A stretch of DNA of 64,000 bases from Clostridia bacterium (lineage in GTDB: Bacteria; Bacillota; Clostridia; Oscillospirales; SIG627). Where the stretch lies: contig JAFWZW010000023.1 in the NCBI GenBank assembly GCA_017517325.1, positions 1 to 64,000 on the forward strand. The letters are read 5' to 3'. Under the pieces are notes generated by a model. That model saw only the letters and a list, made by a program, of their open reading frames with translations. It did not search any database and was not told the origin of the DNA. The position numbers and the translations under genes are program-made. The stretch's first letter is position 1; every line of letters begins with the position of its first letter. This document shows, piece by piece, positions 15,575 to 25,652 of the stretch.

Positions 15575-18184
15575 TTAAAGCTTCTTTGCCTCCCGGGAAA
15601 GCTCGTATAGCTTGCCCAAGGCTTCAATGGGGGTCAGGGTATCAACGTTGATCTCTTTTAATGCATCTACGATGCTGTCTTTGATAGAGGAGAACATAGG
15701 AAGCTCCTCTTCCTCTTCTTTGGGAGCTACCGCCTTTTGCCGCGGCATTTTCTCTTCCAATTCCTTAAGAGTCTCCTTGGCACGGCGGATCACCTCTGCG
15801 GGAACCCCCGCAAGGCTTGCCACCTCAATACCGTAGCTGTCATCAGCGGAGCCGGGTACGATCTTTCTTAAAAAGATCACGCTGTCTCCCCGCTTCTTGG
15901 CGGCAATGTTGTAATTTTTTACCCCGTCCATGGTGTTTTCCAGTTCGGAAAGCTCGTGGTAATGGGTGGCAAACATCGTCTTGGCACCGCATTTTTTTCC
16001 TGCGGTATATTCCACCACGGCACGGGCAATGGCCATACCGTCGTAGGTGGAGGTGCCTCTGCCGATCTCGTCGTAGATGATCAGGCTCTTTTTGGTGGCG
16101 TTTTCCAAAATGTAGGCAACCTCGCTCATTTCCAGCATAAAGGTGGATTGACCCAAGGAAAGATCGTCGCTGGCACCCACGCGTGTAAAGATCTTATCTA
16201 CAATGCCGATCTGTGCTTCCTTCGCAGGAACGAAGGAGCCCATCTGTGCCATAATGACGATGATGGCGCATTGGCGCATATAGGTGGATTTACCCGCCAT
16301 ATTGGGACCTGTGATAATGGCCATTCGGTCACTTTTGCAGTCAAGGGTGGCGTCGTTGGGAACGAAGAAGCCGCGGGTCACCTTTTCCACTACGGGGTGG
16401 CGCCCGTCTACGATGTGAATGCGATCCGAATGATCCACGATGGGGCAGGTGTAATGATTCTCCAGTGCCGCCTTGGCAAGGGAGGCGTATACGTCCGTCT
16501 GTGCGATACACTTGGCCGCATCCTGCAGTGTGCCGGAAATATCCACTACCTTTTTGCAAAGGTCTCGGAACAGCTCGTATTCCAAGGCAACGGCGCGATC
16601 CTTTGCCCCTAAAATGCGGCTTTCCATATCCTTCAGCTCGCTGGTAATGTAGCGCTCCGCACCCGTAAGGGTCTGCTTGCGTACGTAGCGATCGGGCACC
16701 TTATCGCTGTGAAGCTTGGATACCTCAAAATAATAGCCGAATACGCGGTTGTAGCCGATCTTCAGCTTGGGGATCCCCGTCAGATCCCGTTCGGTGGCTT
16801 CGATCTTTGCCAGATAGTTCTGGCTTTCCGTCATGATCTCGTTCAGCTCGTCCAGCTCCTGATTGTAGCCGGCGCGGATAAAGCCGCCCTCCCGCACGGA
16901 AAAGGGCGGATCGGGCTTAATGGCGGTGGTGAGCAGCTGACAAAGAGGATCGGTCAGGGGCAGAATGGTACCTGTCAGCTCCTCGTAGATCTCGCTGAGT
17001 GCCTCCCCACTGCACCGCTCCAAAACGGCGGCAAGCTGAGGCAGATAGGAGAGGGTATTGGCAAGGGCGAAAAGATCCTTTGCATTTCCGCCGCTGTAGA
17101 TAATGCGGGAAAGAATGCGTTCAATATCCTGAACGGGGGAGAGGATCTCCCGCAATTCATCCCCAAGGGAAAGACTGTTGAAAAGCTCCAAAACGGCGCT
17201 TTGCCGCTTGGCAATGGAGCGGGGATTGGTCAGGGGTTGTTCGATCCAGCGACGAAGCAATCTTGCGCCCACGCTGGTGCGGGTGTGATCCAACACCCAA
17301 AGAAGGGAGCCGCGCTTTTCCTTGCCCCGCTGGGTCTCTACCAATTCTAAGTTGCGCCTGGAATTGGAATCAATGGAAAGGTATTCGTTGTTATCGTAAA
17401 CGTGAATGGCCGTAAGGGAATCCAGACTTGTTTTCTGCGTTACGGAAAGATAGGCGATAATGGCGGCGCAAGCCCGCTTTAAGGCTACGTCCTCTGCAGG
17501 AATGCCCATCTCCTCCGGCTTTTTGCCGAATTGCTCCTGAATCAACGAAAGCTTTGCATCTTCAAAAAGATCGTACATTCCGCATCCCGCAAGGCTCCCC
17601 TGTGCTTCCTTGAAGTAAGTGCAGAGGGTGGCACATTCTTCTTCGGGGAGATTGGTGACCATTTCCTTAGGGGCGAACTTTGCAAATTCGTTGATGATCT
17701 GGCGGAACAGTCCTTCCCGATCTGCGTTTTCCATGGATACGGCAAAGAGCGCACCTTCGGCAAGGTCGTAAAAGGCGCAGGCCGCCTTCTTTTCCTCCAC
17801 GAATACGGAAACCAAAAAGTTGTTCTTTCCGTCCTCCAGAGCATCCCCCAGGGTCACGGTGCCGGGGGTGATGATACGGATCACCTCGCGAGGAACGATA
17901 CCCTTGCAGGTGGCGGGGTCCTGAGTCTGCTCACAAATGGCAACCTTGTAGCCCTTTTCAATGAGCTTGGCAATGTAGCCGTCGCAGGAGTGATAAGGAA
18001 CTCCACACATGGGCGCTCGTTCATCCTCGCCGCAATCTCTGCCTGTGAGGGTCAGATCCAATTCCCGAGAGGCAATTTTGGCATCGTCAAAGAACATCTC
18101 GTAAAAATCCCCGAGACGGTAAAAAAGAAGATAATCCTCATATTGCTTTTTGATCTCAAAATACTGGAGCATCATAGGACTCAT
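15575..18184 (-). CDS. mutS: DNA mismatch repair protein MutS
   Basis: The 869-residue protein has the mismatch-reading motif in GDFYEMFFDDA, the ATPase Walker A ITGPNMAGKSTYMRQ, Walker B SLIIYDEIGRGTSTYDG and the ATHYHEL segment. It recognises mispairs as a sliding clamp and recruits MutL. Its start codon overlaps the stop of miaB (ATGA), so translation is coupled in a miaB-mutS-mutL operon. Confidence 0.98.
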   Translation of the reverse strand: MSPMMLQYFEIKKQYEDYLLFYRLGDFYEMFFDDAKIASRELDLTLTGRDCGEDERAPMCGVPYHSCDGYIAKLIEKGYKVAICEQTQDPATCKGIVPREVIRIITPGTVTLGDALEDGKNNFLVSVFVEEKKAACAFYDLAEGALFAVSMENADREGLFRQIINEFAKFAPKEMVTNLPEEECATLCTYFKEAQGSLAGCGMYDLFEDAKLSLIQEQFGKKPEEMGIPAEDVALKRACAAIIAYLSVTQKTSLDSLTAIHVYDNNEYLSIDSNSRRNLELVETQRGKEKRGSLLWVLDHTRTSVGARLLRRWIEQPLTNPRSIAKRQSAVLELFNSLSLGDELREILSPVQDIERILSRIIYSGGNAKDLFALANTLSYLPQLAAVLERCSGEALSEIYEELTGTILPLTDPLCQLLTTAIKPDPPFSVREGGFIRAGYNQELDELNEIMTESQNYLAKIEATERDLTGIPKLKIGYNRVFGYYFEVSKLHSDKVPDRYVRKQTLTGAERYITSELKDMESRILGAKDRAVALEYELFRDLCKKVVDISGTLQDAAKCIAQTDVYASLAKAALENHYTCPIVDHSDRIHIVDGRHPVVEKVTRGFFVPNDATLDCKSDRMAIITGPNMAGKSTYMRQCAIIVIMAQMGSFVPAKEAQIGIVDKIFTRVGASDDLSLGQSTFMLEMSEVAYILENATKKSLIIYDEIGRGTSTYDGMAIARAVVEYTAGKKCGAKTMFATHYHELSELENTMDGVKNYNIAAKKRGDSVIFLRKIVPGSADDSYGIEVASLAGVPAEVIRRAKETLKELEEKMPRQKAVAPKEEEEELPMFSSIKDSIVDALKEINVDTLTPIEALGKLYELSREAKKL

Positions 18185-19527
18185 GATACTACCTCCCCAA
18201 ATAACTGGATGGCGCGGGCTTCGGTGATCCGAAGATATACGAATTTTCCCGTCAGATCCACACCTTCCGGCTTCTTAAAATGGATCAGCTTGCCGGAATC
18301 ACTCCTTGCCGAGGCAAAAGCGGGATCGGACTTGCTCTCTCCCTCGCAAAGGGCGCGCAGGGTCTTTCCCACAAGCTTCTGATTGTTTTCTACCTGAACC
18401 TTTTGCTGCAGATTAAGAAGCCTTGCCATTCTTTCTTTCGTGACTTCCTCCGGAATGCGATTGGGCAAGGCGGCGGCAGGGGTTCCCACTCTGGGGGAAT
18501 AAACGAAGCTGAATACGCCGTCGAAGCGACAGTGCTCCAAAGCGTGCAGGGTTTCTTCAAAATCCTCGTCCGTCTCTCCGGGAAAGCCAACGATGATATC
18601 GGTGGTAACGGCAATGCCGGGCACCGTCTTTTTCAGATCGTCGCAAAGGGCAAGGTATTCCTCTGCGGTATAGCGGCGATTCATTTCTTTCAGAATGCGG
18701 CCGGAGCCTGCCTGCAAGGGCAGGTGAAAATGCCGTTCGCATTTTTCATTTTTGGCAATGGTCTCGAAAAGCTCGTGGGTGGCATCCTTGGGGTGAGAGG
18801 TCATAAATTTTAAAACGAAATCACCGGGGATCTTGCAGATATCGTCAAGAAGCTTTGCAAAGGGAATGGGATCTTCCAGATCCTTTCCGTAGGAATTGAC
18901 GTTCTGCCCCAAAAGGGTGATCTCCTTACAGCCCTTTTCCACAAGGGCGGCCACTTCCTTTAAAATAGCTTCGGGCTTGCGGCTTCTCTCCCTCCCGCGC
19001 ACGTAGGGCACCACGCAATAGGTGCAGAAATTGTTGCAGCCGTACATCACCGAAACGTAAGCGCGAAAGGGGTAACGCCGCTTTACGGGGAGCCCCTCGC
19101 AGATGGTGCCGGGGTTTTCTTCGTAGGAATCTACGAAAAACAAACGCTTTTTTGCTCCCTCCACCGCTTTCAGGATGGAAGCAAATTCGCTTACCTTATT
19201 GGTACCGAAAACAAAATCCACGTAGGGGTATTTGTTTTTGATATCCTCTTTTCGGTGCTCCTGCTGAACCATACAGCCGCAAAGACCGATCTTGAGCTTT
19301 TTATTCTTTTCCTTCAGGTGCTTCAGCTGCCCCGTGGTGGAAAGAGCCTTCAGCTCTGCGTGCTCCCTGACGGCACAGGTGTTAAAGAGGATCAGATCCG
19401 CTTCTTCGATCTGTTCCGTGGCCACGTAGCCCTCTGCTTCGGCAATGCCCATAAGGGTTTCGCTGTCTGCTTCATTCTGCTGACAACCGAAGGTGTTGAT
19501 ATAGATTTTCTTTGCTTCCATTGGCAT
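18181..19527 (-). CDS. miaB: tRNA-2-methylthio-N6-dimethylallyladenosine synthase MiaB
   Basis: Start 19527 (MPMEAKKIYINTFGCQQNEADSE) is preferred because AAAGGGA lies 5 bp upstream; an in-frame ATG 8 codons earlier has no site. The order is UPF0004 domain with three cysteines for one cluster (TFGCQQN, NTCAVRE, LCGCMVQQE), radical-SAM CNNFCTYC (YGCNNFCTYCVVPY) and a C-terminal TRAM domain. MiaB methylthiolates A37 of tRNAs reading UNN codons. Overlaps mutS. Confidence 0.96.
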   Translation of the reverse strand: MPMEAKKIYINTFGCQQNEADSETLMGIAEAEGYVATEQIEEADLILFNTCAVREHAELKALSTTGQLKHLKEKNKKLKIGLCGCMVQQEHRKEDIKNKYPYVDFVFGTNKVSEFASILKAVEGAKKRLFFVDSYEENPGTICEGLPVKRRYPFRAYVSVMYGCNNFCTYCVVPYVRGRERSRKPEAILKEVAALVEKGCKEITLLGQNVNSYGKDLEDPIPFAKLLDDICKIPGDFVLKFMTSHPKDATHELFETIAKNEKCERHFHLPLQAGSGRILKEMNRRYTAEEYLALCDDLKKTVPGIAVTTDIIVGFPGETDEDFEETLHALEHCRFDGVFSFVYSPRVGTPAAALPNRIPEEVTKERMARLLNLQQKVQVENNQKLVGKTLRALCEGESKSDPAFASARSDSGKLIHFKKPEGVDLTGKFVYLRITEARAIQLFGEVVS

Positions 19528-19607
19528 AAAATCCCTTTTAGAATTAATCATAATATTATATCACGAAGCGGCGTTTTTCGTCAACTTTTTTATTTGGAAA
19601 AACATAA

Positions 19608-19645
19608 AAAAGCCCGGCTCTTTTTTGTAAAAAGCCGGGCTTTTA
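19608..19645 (-). terminator. Terminator downstream of the AspT/YidE-type transporter
   Basis: AAAAGCCCGGCT and AGCCGGGCTTTT form a 12-bp stem with U-tracts on both strands, so it may serve the transporter gene. Confidence 0.8.
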
Positions 19646-19656
19646 AAGCTCTGATA

Positions 19657-20880
19657 TCAGAATAAAATGATCAAAAATTCAGAGACCAGCACCACCGCAA
19701 TGAGGGCGATGGGGTAGGTGGCGGCGTAGGCGGCGGCCACGTCTTCAGTTTTTGCCATGTGGATGAGGGTACCGAGAGCCGGGGTGGAGGTCATACCGCC
19801 GGTGATGGAGCCGAGGCTGTTGAGAAGGGAAAGCTTCAAAACGTATTTTGCAAAAAGGAAGCCTGCGATCATTGGCAGAACTGTCATAACCACGCCGTAA
19901 ACGAAATACATAATATCAAAGTATTCAACGAAGCGGATTCCCCCGGCAACACCTGCGCCGATGAGAAAGAGCATCAATCCCAATTCGCGGAACACTTTCA
20001 GGGTGGCACCTCTGGGCATCAGGCTGATATGGCCGATCTTACCTAAATAGCCTACGAAGAGCGAAACGATGAGAGCGCCGCCCGTAGTGCCGAGAGAAAA
20101 GAATTTTCCAATTTTGATTCCGCCCAAAAGAAGCCCCAAAACAACGGTAAAGGCAAAGGGGGCGATGCCGAATTCATCGATCTCGATAAGGTTTTTGTTT
20201 TCTTCTTTTTTCTTGGCTTCTTCGTGGATCAAGTGCTTTCTTTCTTCTTCCATATCTGCCTTTGCAAGCCTGGGGACCAGCTGAACGAAAAGAACCACGC
20301 CCACTACGCCAAAGAGGTAGGCAATGCCGTAGCCTACAGTAACGGCGGCTTCATAAATGGGAGCAACCGTTTCCTTTGCGGTGGAAAAGGCGGGGGTAGA
20401 GGTAAGGGAGCCTGAAAGAAGACCTACGATCATAGCGGTCAGCTCTTTTGGGTCAAAGCCCGGGTCTCCGCCCTCCAGCCATCTGCCAAAGCAGATGCAC
20501 CCTACGGCGGAAAGACCGCCTACCAAGATGATCAGCGTGCCTAAAATAATGTAGGACTTAAAGTTCTTTTTGAAATTGGCAAAAAAGTTGGGACCTGCAA
20601 TAAAGCCAACGGAGGTCACGAAAAGCACCAGGCCTAAATTCTCTACGATCTTCAGGGCGTTTGCGGCAAAGCTGATGGTTCTGCCGTCTACGTTCGTGGT
20701 GAGAGAATCGGTCAAAAAGGTGGGGAACAGGGCACCGAAGAGAAGGGCGATGATGAAGACCCCGGCGGAGCCTAAAGAGATGCCCTTGATCGATACTCTG
20801 CCGAGCCCGTAGCCCAGCGCGGCAATGAGCATAATGCTCAGCGTAAGAAGACCGATTCCGGCAATGGAAAAGTTAAACAC
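19657..20880 (-). CDS. AspT/YidE/YbjL-family putative antiporter
   Basis: The 407-residue integral membrane protein has an internal duplication: each half carries a glycine-rich re-entrant-like segment (VGLLSGSLTSTPAFSTA and SITGGMTSTPALGTL), the signature of the aspartate:alanine exchanger family. A charged cytoplasmic loop (residues about 210-235) separates the halves. The GTG at 20880 is chosen because GGAGG lies 7 bp upstream; the longer ATG form would add 28 residues with no ribosome site. RCK/TrkA-C domains present in YidE are absent. The substrate is unknown, possibly a small carboxylate or amino acid. Confidence 0.8.
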   Translation of the reverse strand: MFNFSIAGIGLLTLSIMLIAALGYGLGRVSIKGISLGSAGVFIIALLFGALFPTFLTDSLTTNVDGRTISFAANALKIVENLGLVLFVTSVGFIAGPNFFANFKKNFKSYIILGTLIILVGGLSAVGCICFGRWLEGGDPGFDPKELTAMIVGLLSGSLTSTPAFSTAKETVAPIYEAAVTVGYGIAYLFGVVGVVLFVQLVPRLAKADMEEERKHLIHEEAKKKEENKNLIEIDEFGIAPFAFTVVLGLLLGGIKIGKFFSLGTTGGALIVSLFVGYLGKIGHISLMPRGATLKVFRELGLMLFLIGAGVAGGIRFVEYFDIMYFVYGVVMTVLPMIAGFLFAKYVLKLSLLNSLGSITGGMTSTPALGTLIHMAKTEDVAAAYAATYPIALIAVVLVSEFLIILF

Positions 20881-21121
20881 AGCTTTACCTCCTGAAAGGA
20901 AGAAATATGGGAATTGCAGGAAAATTGCCACGTCCATTTTAGCGGTTAAAAAAGGAAAAGTCAACGAAATGAGAGGGCTTCATATATATGGCTTTTTAAT
21001 GAAAACGATAGCAAAAATTAATAGATGGATCCGAATGGGGAGGATTTTGAAAAAGCTCTTTTCTTTTTTGTCGTTCTGTGTTACAATGTGTACAGGAATT
21101 TGCAAAAAAGGAGGGAAGTGC

Positions 21122-22804
21122 GTGGAGAAAAAGCCCGAGCTCCTTTGCCCGGTTGGTGGGCAGGATACGCTTCAGGCCGCCTTGCGCGGCGGTGCCGACG
21201 CAGTTTACTTCGGCGCAACGGAATTTAACGCCCGTATGAACGCCAAAAATTTTGACCGCGCCGCCCTTTCGGATGCCGTCTTCCGTTGCCACGAAAAGGG
21301 CGTAAGGGTCTACGTGACCCTCAACACCCTTCTGACCGATCGCCAGATCCCTCGTGCAATGGAGCTGGTCTCCTTTCTTTATCAAACCGGTGCTGATGCT
21401 CTGATCCTGGCGGATCGCGGCCTTTCCGCCCTCATCCACGCCGCCTTTCCCGATCTTGAGCTTCACGCCAGTACCCAGGCTTCGGGGCATAACCTTTCTG
21501 CGGCTATCGCCCTTGCGGAGGCGGGCTTTACCCGTATGGTTTGCGCAAGAGAGCTGGATCAGAAGAATCTGAAGACTCTTTGCGCCGCCTCTCCCATTGA
21601 GATCGAGTTGTTCGTTCACGGTGCCATTTGCGCCAGCCATTCGGGTCAATGCCTGATGAGCAGTATGATCGGTGACCGCTCCGGTAACCGCGGTGAATGT
21701 GCCCAGCCCTGCCGCCTGCCCTATAACGGTGGCTATCCCTTGAGCTTTAAGGATCTTTCCCTTGCAGGCCACGTGGAAGAAATTCTATCGTTAGGGGTCT
21801 CTTCCCTGAAAATAGAAGGGCGTATGAAGGGCGCTTCTTACGTCTATACTGCCGCCAGCATCTGGCGCACTCTTTTGGATGAGGGGCGCAGTGCAACCCC
21901 AAAGGAAATGGCCCGTCTTGCAGGGGCCTTCTCCCGAAGCGGCTTTACCGATGGGTATTTTACCCGCAGGCTTGGGTCCGATATGCTGGGGGTACGAACG
22001 GCGCAGGATAAAAAGATCACGGAAAAAACGGCCGTTTCTTACCGTGAAATAGAGCGATGCGCTCTTCCCATCACCCTATCCCGTGAACCGAAGAAAATAG
22101 CGGAGCCTGCCCTCCCGCCCAAGAAAAAAACGGGCTTTGGCAGATCCGCACGTTTTTTAAAGCCTGAGCAGATCCCCCAAACGGATCTTTTCCGTGAGAT
22201 CTACCTGCCCCTTGCGGTGTTTGACGGAGCCCGTGCCAACGGGGTGATCCTTCCCTCCGTCATCATGGATTCCGAACGCCCCTTTGTCCGGTCGGCTTTG
22301 GAAAAAGCGGTGAACGAAGGTGTCCGCCACGTTTTGGTTGGAAACCTTGGTCATTTAGATCTGGTAAAGGATCTGCACGTAACCCTTCACGGTGATTTTC
22401 GCCTGAACATCACCAATAGCTTCAGCCTTTCTTCTTACCCTGATTTTGCCGACGTGATCGTCAGCCCCGAATTGAATCTTGCCCAGCTGCGGGATCTGCG
22501 GGGGGAAAAGAGCGTCATCGTCTACGGAAAGATTCCCCTGATGCTTCTGGAAAAGCAGGTGGGCACCAAATGCCTTCGTGATCGGCGGGGTGTTTGCTTC
22601 CCCGTGATTCGGGAAGGGGGGAGGGACGTGGTTCTGAACAGCGTTCCCATCTATATGCTGGATCGGGAAAAAGACCTGAAAGAGCGGGGTATCACCCTGC
22701 GCCACTATATTTTCACCACGGAAAGCCCCCAAGAGGTCAAAAAGATCCTTTCTGCCATTGTGGAAAAGGCCCCTGCCAAGGGAAACGTCAGAAGGATTAA
22801 ATGA
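21122..22804 (+). CDS. U32-family peptidase/hydroxylase-like protein
   Basis: The GTG start at 21122 follows GGAGG by 7 bp. The 560-residue protein begins KPELLCPVGGQDTLQAALRGGADAVYFG and contains the U32 signature ELFVHGAICASHSGQCLMSS followed by the cysteine-rich GDRSGNRGECAQPCR, both expected for Fe-S-containing U32 proteins. Some relatives modify tRNA (TrhP/RlhA type); others are annotated as collagenase-like peptidases. The actual activity is therefore open. It overlaps the next gene. Confidence 0.85.
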   Translation: MEKKPELLCPVGGQDTLQAALRGGADAVYFGATEFNARMNAKNFDRAALSDAVFRCHEKGVRVYVTLNTLLTDRQIPRAMELVSFLYQTGADALILADRGLSALIHAAFPDLELHASTQASGHNLSAAIALAEAGFTRMVCARELDQKNLKTLCAASPIEIELFVHGAICASHSGQCLMSSMIGDRSGNRGECAQPCRLPYNGGYPLSFKDLSLAGHVEEILSLGVSSLKIEGRMKGASYVYTAASIWRTLLDEGRSATPKEMARLAGAFSRSGFTDGYFTRRLGSDMLGVRTAQDKKITEKTAVSYREIERCALPITLSREPKKIAEPALPPKKKTGFGRSARFLKPEQIPQTDLFREIYLPLAVFDGARANGVILPSVIMDSERPFVRSALEKAVNEGVRHVLVGNLGHLDLVKDLHVTLHGDFRLNITNSFSLSSYPDFADVIVSPELNLAQLRDLRGEKSVIVYGKIPLMLLEKQVGTKCLRDRRGVCFPVIREGGRDVVLNSVPIYMLDREKDLKERGITLRHYIFTTESPQEVKKILSAIVEKAPAKGNVRRIK

Positions 22805-22815
22805 AGGAGAGCCGT

Positions 22816-23745
22816 ATGATTCGACATTTGTTTATCATCAACCCCAAGGCGGGGATCCGCAACCCCGTTGAGGTTGCCACCCAAAAGATCCGCGAAGCGT
22901 TCATTCTCAATACCGACCGTGAAAACGAGACCTACGATATCGTTCTTTCCCAAAAGAAAGGTGACGCTACCCTCCTTGCCCGCAAGGCCTGCCTTGAAAA
23001 TCCGGGCTTTACCTGCATCTATGCTTGCGGGGGTGACGGTACCCTCCACGAGGTGGTAAACGGTGTGGTGGGCGCGGAAAACGTAGCGGTTTGCCCCGTT
23101 CCCGTGGGAAGCGGAAATGATTTTATCCGTTGCTTCGACGATATCCCCAAGGAACGCTTTCTCAACGTTTCCGCTTGTATTCGCGGAAAAGAGATCTTGT
23201 GCGACGTGCTTCGTTGCGGTGATTTCTATAGCCTTAATAATATTTCCGCAGGGCTGGATGCCGCCACGGGAAAACGCCAGAACAAGGTGAAGAATCTCCC
23301 TTTGATTTCAGGCGGTGCCGCCTATAAGGTGGCGTTGGCATACTCCTTTTTAACCTCTATGAAAAACACCATCCGCTTTGAGATCGACGGTGAGCCTCTT
23401 CTCATCGGAGAAGGCAACGTCACCCTTGCCGTTCTTGGAAACGGAAAGTATTACGGCGGTGGCTTTAAAGCAACGCCTCTTGCAGAGCTTCAGGACGGTC
23501 TGATGGATTTTTGCACCGTTCCCACCCTTTCCCGTATGGAATTTCTCAAATACGTTGGGGATTATAAAAATGGTACGCATCTGGAAACGATGCCAAAGGT
23601 ATACTATAAAAAGTGCAAGAAGATAAAAATGATTTCGGAAAAACCCATTGTGCTTCAGGCAGACGGCGAGATCTTTGAGCGCCTTGATCCTGAGATCGAG
23701 GTGGTACCCGGTGCTCTGCGCCTGATCCTGCCCGCCGAAGATTGA
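22816..23745 (+). CDS. Diacylglycerol/lipid kinase family protein (YegS/DgkB-like)
   Basis: The 309-residue form from 22816 has AAGGAG upstream; an alternative ATG at 22801 overlaps the preceding stop. The protein shows FIINPKAG, the catalytic GGDGTLHEVVNGV and VPVGSGNDFIRCF motifs of the DAGK catalytic domain, then the LNNISAGLDA and GGFKATPLAELQDGLMD segments. It phosphorylates a lipid such as diacylglycerol, probably recycling it into phospholipid synthesis. It is followed by a polyprenyl-phosphate glycosyltransferase. Confidence 0.88.
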   Translation: MIRHLFIINPKAGIRNPVEVATQKIREAFILNTDRENETYDIVLSQKKGDATLLARKACLENPGFTCIYACGGDGTLHEVVNGVVGAENVAVCPVPVGSGNDFIRCFDDIPKERFLNVSACIRGKEILCDVLRCGDFYSLNNISAGLDAATGKRQNKVKNLPLISGGAAYKVALAYSFLTSMKNTIRFEIDGEPLLIGEGNVTLAVLGNGKYYGGGFKATPLAELQDGLMDFCTVPTLSRMEFLKYVGDYKNGTHLETMPKVYYKKCKKIKMISEKPIVLQADGEIFERLDPEIEVVPGALRLILPAED

Positions 23746-23761
23746 GGGGAAAGGAAAGAAT

Positions 23762-24697
23762 ATGCTGTTATCGATTGTGGTTCCTTGTTACAATGAGGAA
23801 GAAAATATCCGCGCTTTTTACGATAAAACAAAAGAAGCACTGGGCGGTGCCCTTGCCCACGCGGAATTCGTTTTTATTGACGATGGAAGCGAAGACGGTA
23901 CCGTCAAAGAACTAAAAAAGCTTTGTCAAACCGTTCCCGAAAGGGTGCGAGTCATTAGCTTTTCCCGCAACTTCGGAAAAGAGGCGGGGCTTCTTGCAGG
24001 GCTTCGTTATGCCAAGGGTGAATACGTTGCCATTATCGATGCAGACCTTCAGCAGGATCCCAAATACATCGGTGATATGCTGGAGATCTTAAGTAAAAAT
24101 CCCGAATACGATTGTGTTGCGGCCTATCAGGAGATCCGCAATGAAGGAAAGGTCCTGAGCTTTTTCAAGGATAGCTTTTACAAACTGATCAACAAGATCA
24201 CCGATATTGAGTTTTACCGCTCCGCCAGCGACTTTCGGGTGTTGAGCCGCCGTATGGTCAACGCCATTCTTGCTATGCCGGAAAAGCGCCGCTTCTCCAA
24301 GGGTATTTTTTCTTGGGTTGGCTTTCGCACCTACTATATGCCCTATCAGGTGCAAAAGCGCTTTGCGGGCAAAACCAAGTGGAATTTTTGGAAGCTTGCC
24401 TCCTATGCCATCAACGGCATCATTTCCTTTTCCGATAAGCCCCTGATCGTCTCTTCCGTTTTGGGCTTTTTCCTCTTTCTTATTTCCGTTGTGATGCTTT
24501 TGGCGGTGGTGATCAAAACCCTTCTCTTCGGTGACCCCGTTGCAGGCTTTCCCACTCTTGCATCTCTCATTCTCTTGGGCTCCGGTATCCAGCTTCTCTG
24601 CATTGGGATCTTAGGTCAGTACCTTGCCAAAATGTATGAAGAGATCAAAGGCCGCCCCGTCTATCTGGTAAAAGAAGAATTCGACAACGAAGAATAA
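23762..24697 (+). CDS. Polyprenyl-phosphate glycosyltransferase (GtrB/DPM-like GT2)
   Basis: The 311-residue protein has a GT-A domain (VVPCYNEEENIRAFYDKT, IDDGSEDGT, IDADLQQDP) and two C-terminal transmembrane helices (about residues 230-255 and 265-290). This is the layout of GtrB-like enzymes that load a sugar from a nucleotide donor onto undecaprenyl phosphate. Product sugars of this type feed GT-C enzymes. It is last in a three-gene run with the lipid kinase. Confidence 0.87.
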   Translation: MLLSIVVPCYNEEENIRAFYDKTKEALGGALAHAEFVFIDDGSEDGTVKELKKLCQTVPERVRVISFSRNFGKEAGLLAGLRYAKGEYVAIIDADLQQDPKYIGDMLEILSKNPEYDCVAAYQEIRNEGKVLSFFKDSFYKLINKITDIEFYRSASDFRVLSRRMVNAILAMPEKRRFSKGIFSWVGFRTYYMPYQVQKRFAGKTKWNFWKLASYAINGIISFSDKPLIVSSVLGFFLFLISVVMLLAVVIKTLLFGDPVAGFPTLASLILLGSGIQLLCIGILGQYLAKMYEEIKGRPVYLVKEEFDNEE

Positions 24698-24712
24698 AAA
24701 ATCTCTGAAATA

Positions 24713-24748
24713 AAAAAGCAGTTCCGAATTGACGGAACTGCTTTTTCA
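24713..24748. terminator. Bidirectional terminator between convergent operons
   Basis: AAAAAAGCAGTTCCG and CGGAACTGCTTTTT form a 14-bp stem between the plus-strand glycosyltransferase and minus-strand sucD. Confidence 0.88.
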
Positions 24749-24751
24749 CTT

Positions 24752-25651
24752 TTATTTTGCCAGGCACTGTTCGTAAATGCCTGCCTTTTTAATGGCTTCC
24801 ACCAGGGTCTCGCCGATCTTATCGGGGGTGGGAACCACGGGGATGCCTGCGTTTTTCATGGCTTCCGCCTTGCTTTGCTGGGTGCCCTTGCCGCCGCTGA
24901 TGATGGCGCCTGCGTGACCCATTCTCTTGCCCTTGGGAGCGGTCTTACCGCTGATGAAGGCAACTACGGGCTTGGTCATGTTGTCGCGGATCCATTCTGC
25001 AGCTTCTTCTTCGCCGGTGCCGCCGATCTCACCGATCATAACCACGGCGAGGGTATCGGGGTCCTTTTCAAAAAGCTCCAGCATATCAATAAAGCCGCTG
25101 CCGCGAATGGGGTCGCCGCCGATACCAACTGCGGTGGACTGACCGATTCCGAGAGCAGAAAGCTGATGTACTGCTTCGTAAGTAAGGGTGCCGCTTCTTC
25201 CGATGACGCCCACTTTACCGGGGGTACAGATGAAGCCGGGGAGAATGCCGGTCTTGGATGCACCGGGAGAGATGATGCCGGGGCAGTTAGGCCCGATGAG
25301 ACGGGTCTTTTTGCCAATCAGGTAATTCTTCACGCGCATCATATCCAGAACGGGAACACCCTCCGTGATGCACACGACCAATTCCATTTCCGCATCGATG
25401 GCTTCCAAAATGCCGTCAGCGGCAAATGCCGGGGGAATGTAGATCAAGGAGCAGGTAGCGCCCGTCTTTTCCTTGGCTTCTTTTACGGTGTTGAAAACGG
25501 GAACGCCGCAAACCTCTTGACCGCCCTTACCGGGAGTGGTACCGCCTACGATCTTGGTGCCGTATTCCAGCATCTGCTGGGTGTGGAATCTGCCTTGAGA
25601 ACCGGTGATTCCCTGTACGATTACTTTTGTATTTTCATTGATGAGAATCAT
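24752..25651 (-). CDS. sucD: Succinate-CoA ligase alpha subunit
   Basis: The 299-residue protein begins [20 protein letters not shown] after GGAGG and contains CoA-binding and ligase domains with the phosphohistidine site RMGHAGAI and GGTTPGKGG. With SucC it interconverts succinyl-CoA and succinate with ATP or GTP formation. It is last in the korDABC-sucCD operon, consistent with a 2-oxoglutarate to succinate branch. Confidence 0.97.
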   Translation of the reverse strand: MILINENTKVIVQGITGSQGRFHTQQMLEYGTKIVGGTTPGKGGQEVCGVPVFNTVKEAKEKTGATCSLIYIPPAFAADGILEAIDAEMELVVCITEGVPVLDMMRVKNYLIGKKTRLIGPNCPGIISPGASKTGILPGFICTPGKVGVIGRSGTLTYEAVHQLSALGIGQSTAVGIGGDPIRGSGFIDMLELFEKDPDTLAVVMIGEIGGTGEEEAAEWIRDNMTKPVVAFISGKTAPKGKRMGHAGAIISGGKGTQQSKAEAMKNAGIPVVPTPDKIGETLVEAIKKAGIYEQCLAK

Positions 25652-25652
25652 A

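Noticed and set aside
20881-20964. N-terminal extension of the AspT/YidE-type transporter
   Set aside because: The GTG at 20880 has a good GGAGG site; the upstream ATG lacks one and would add a segment not expected for the family.
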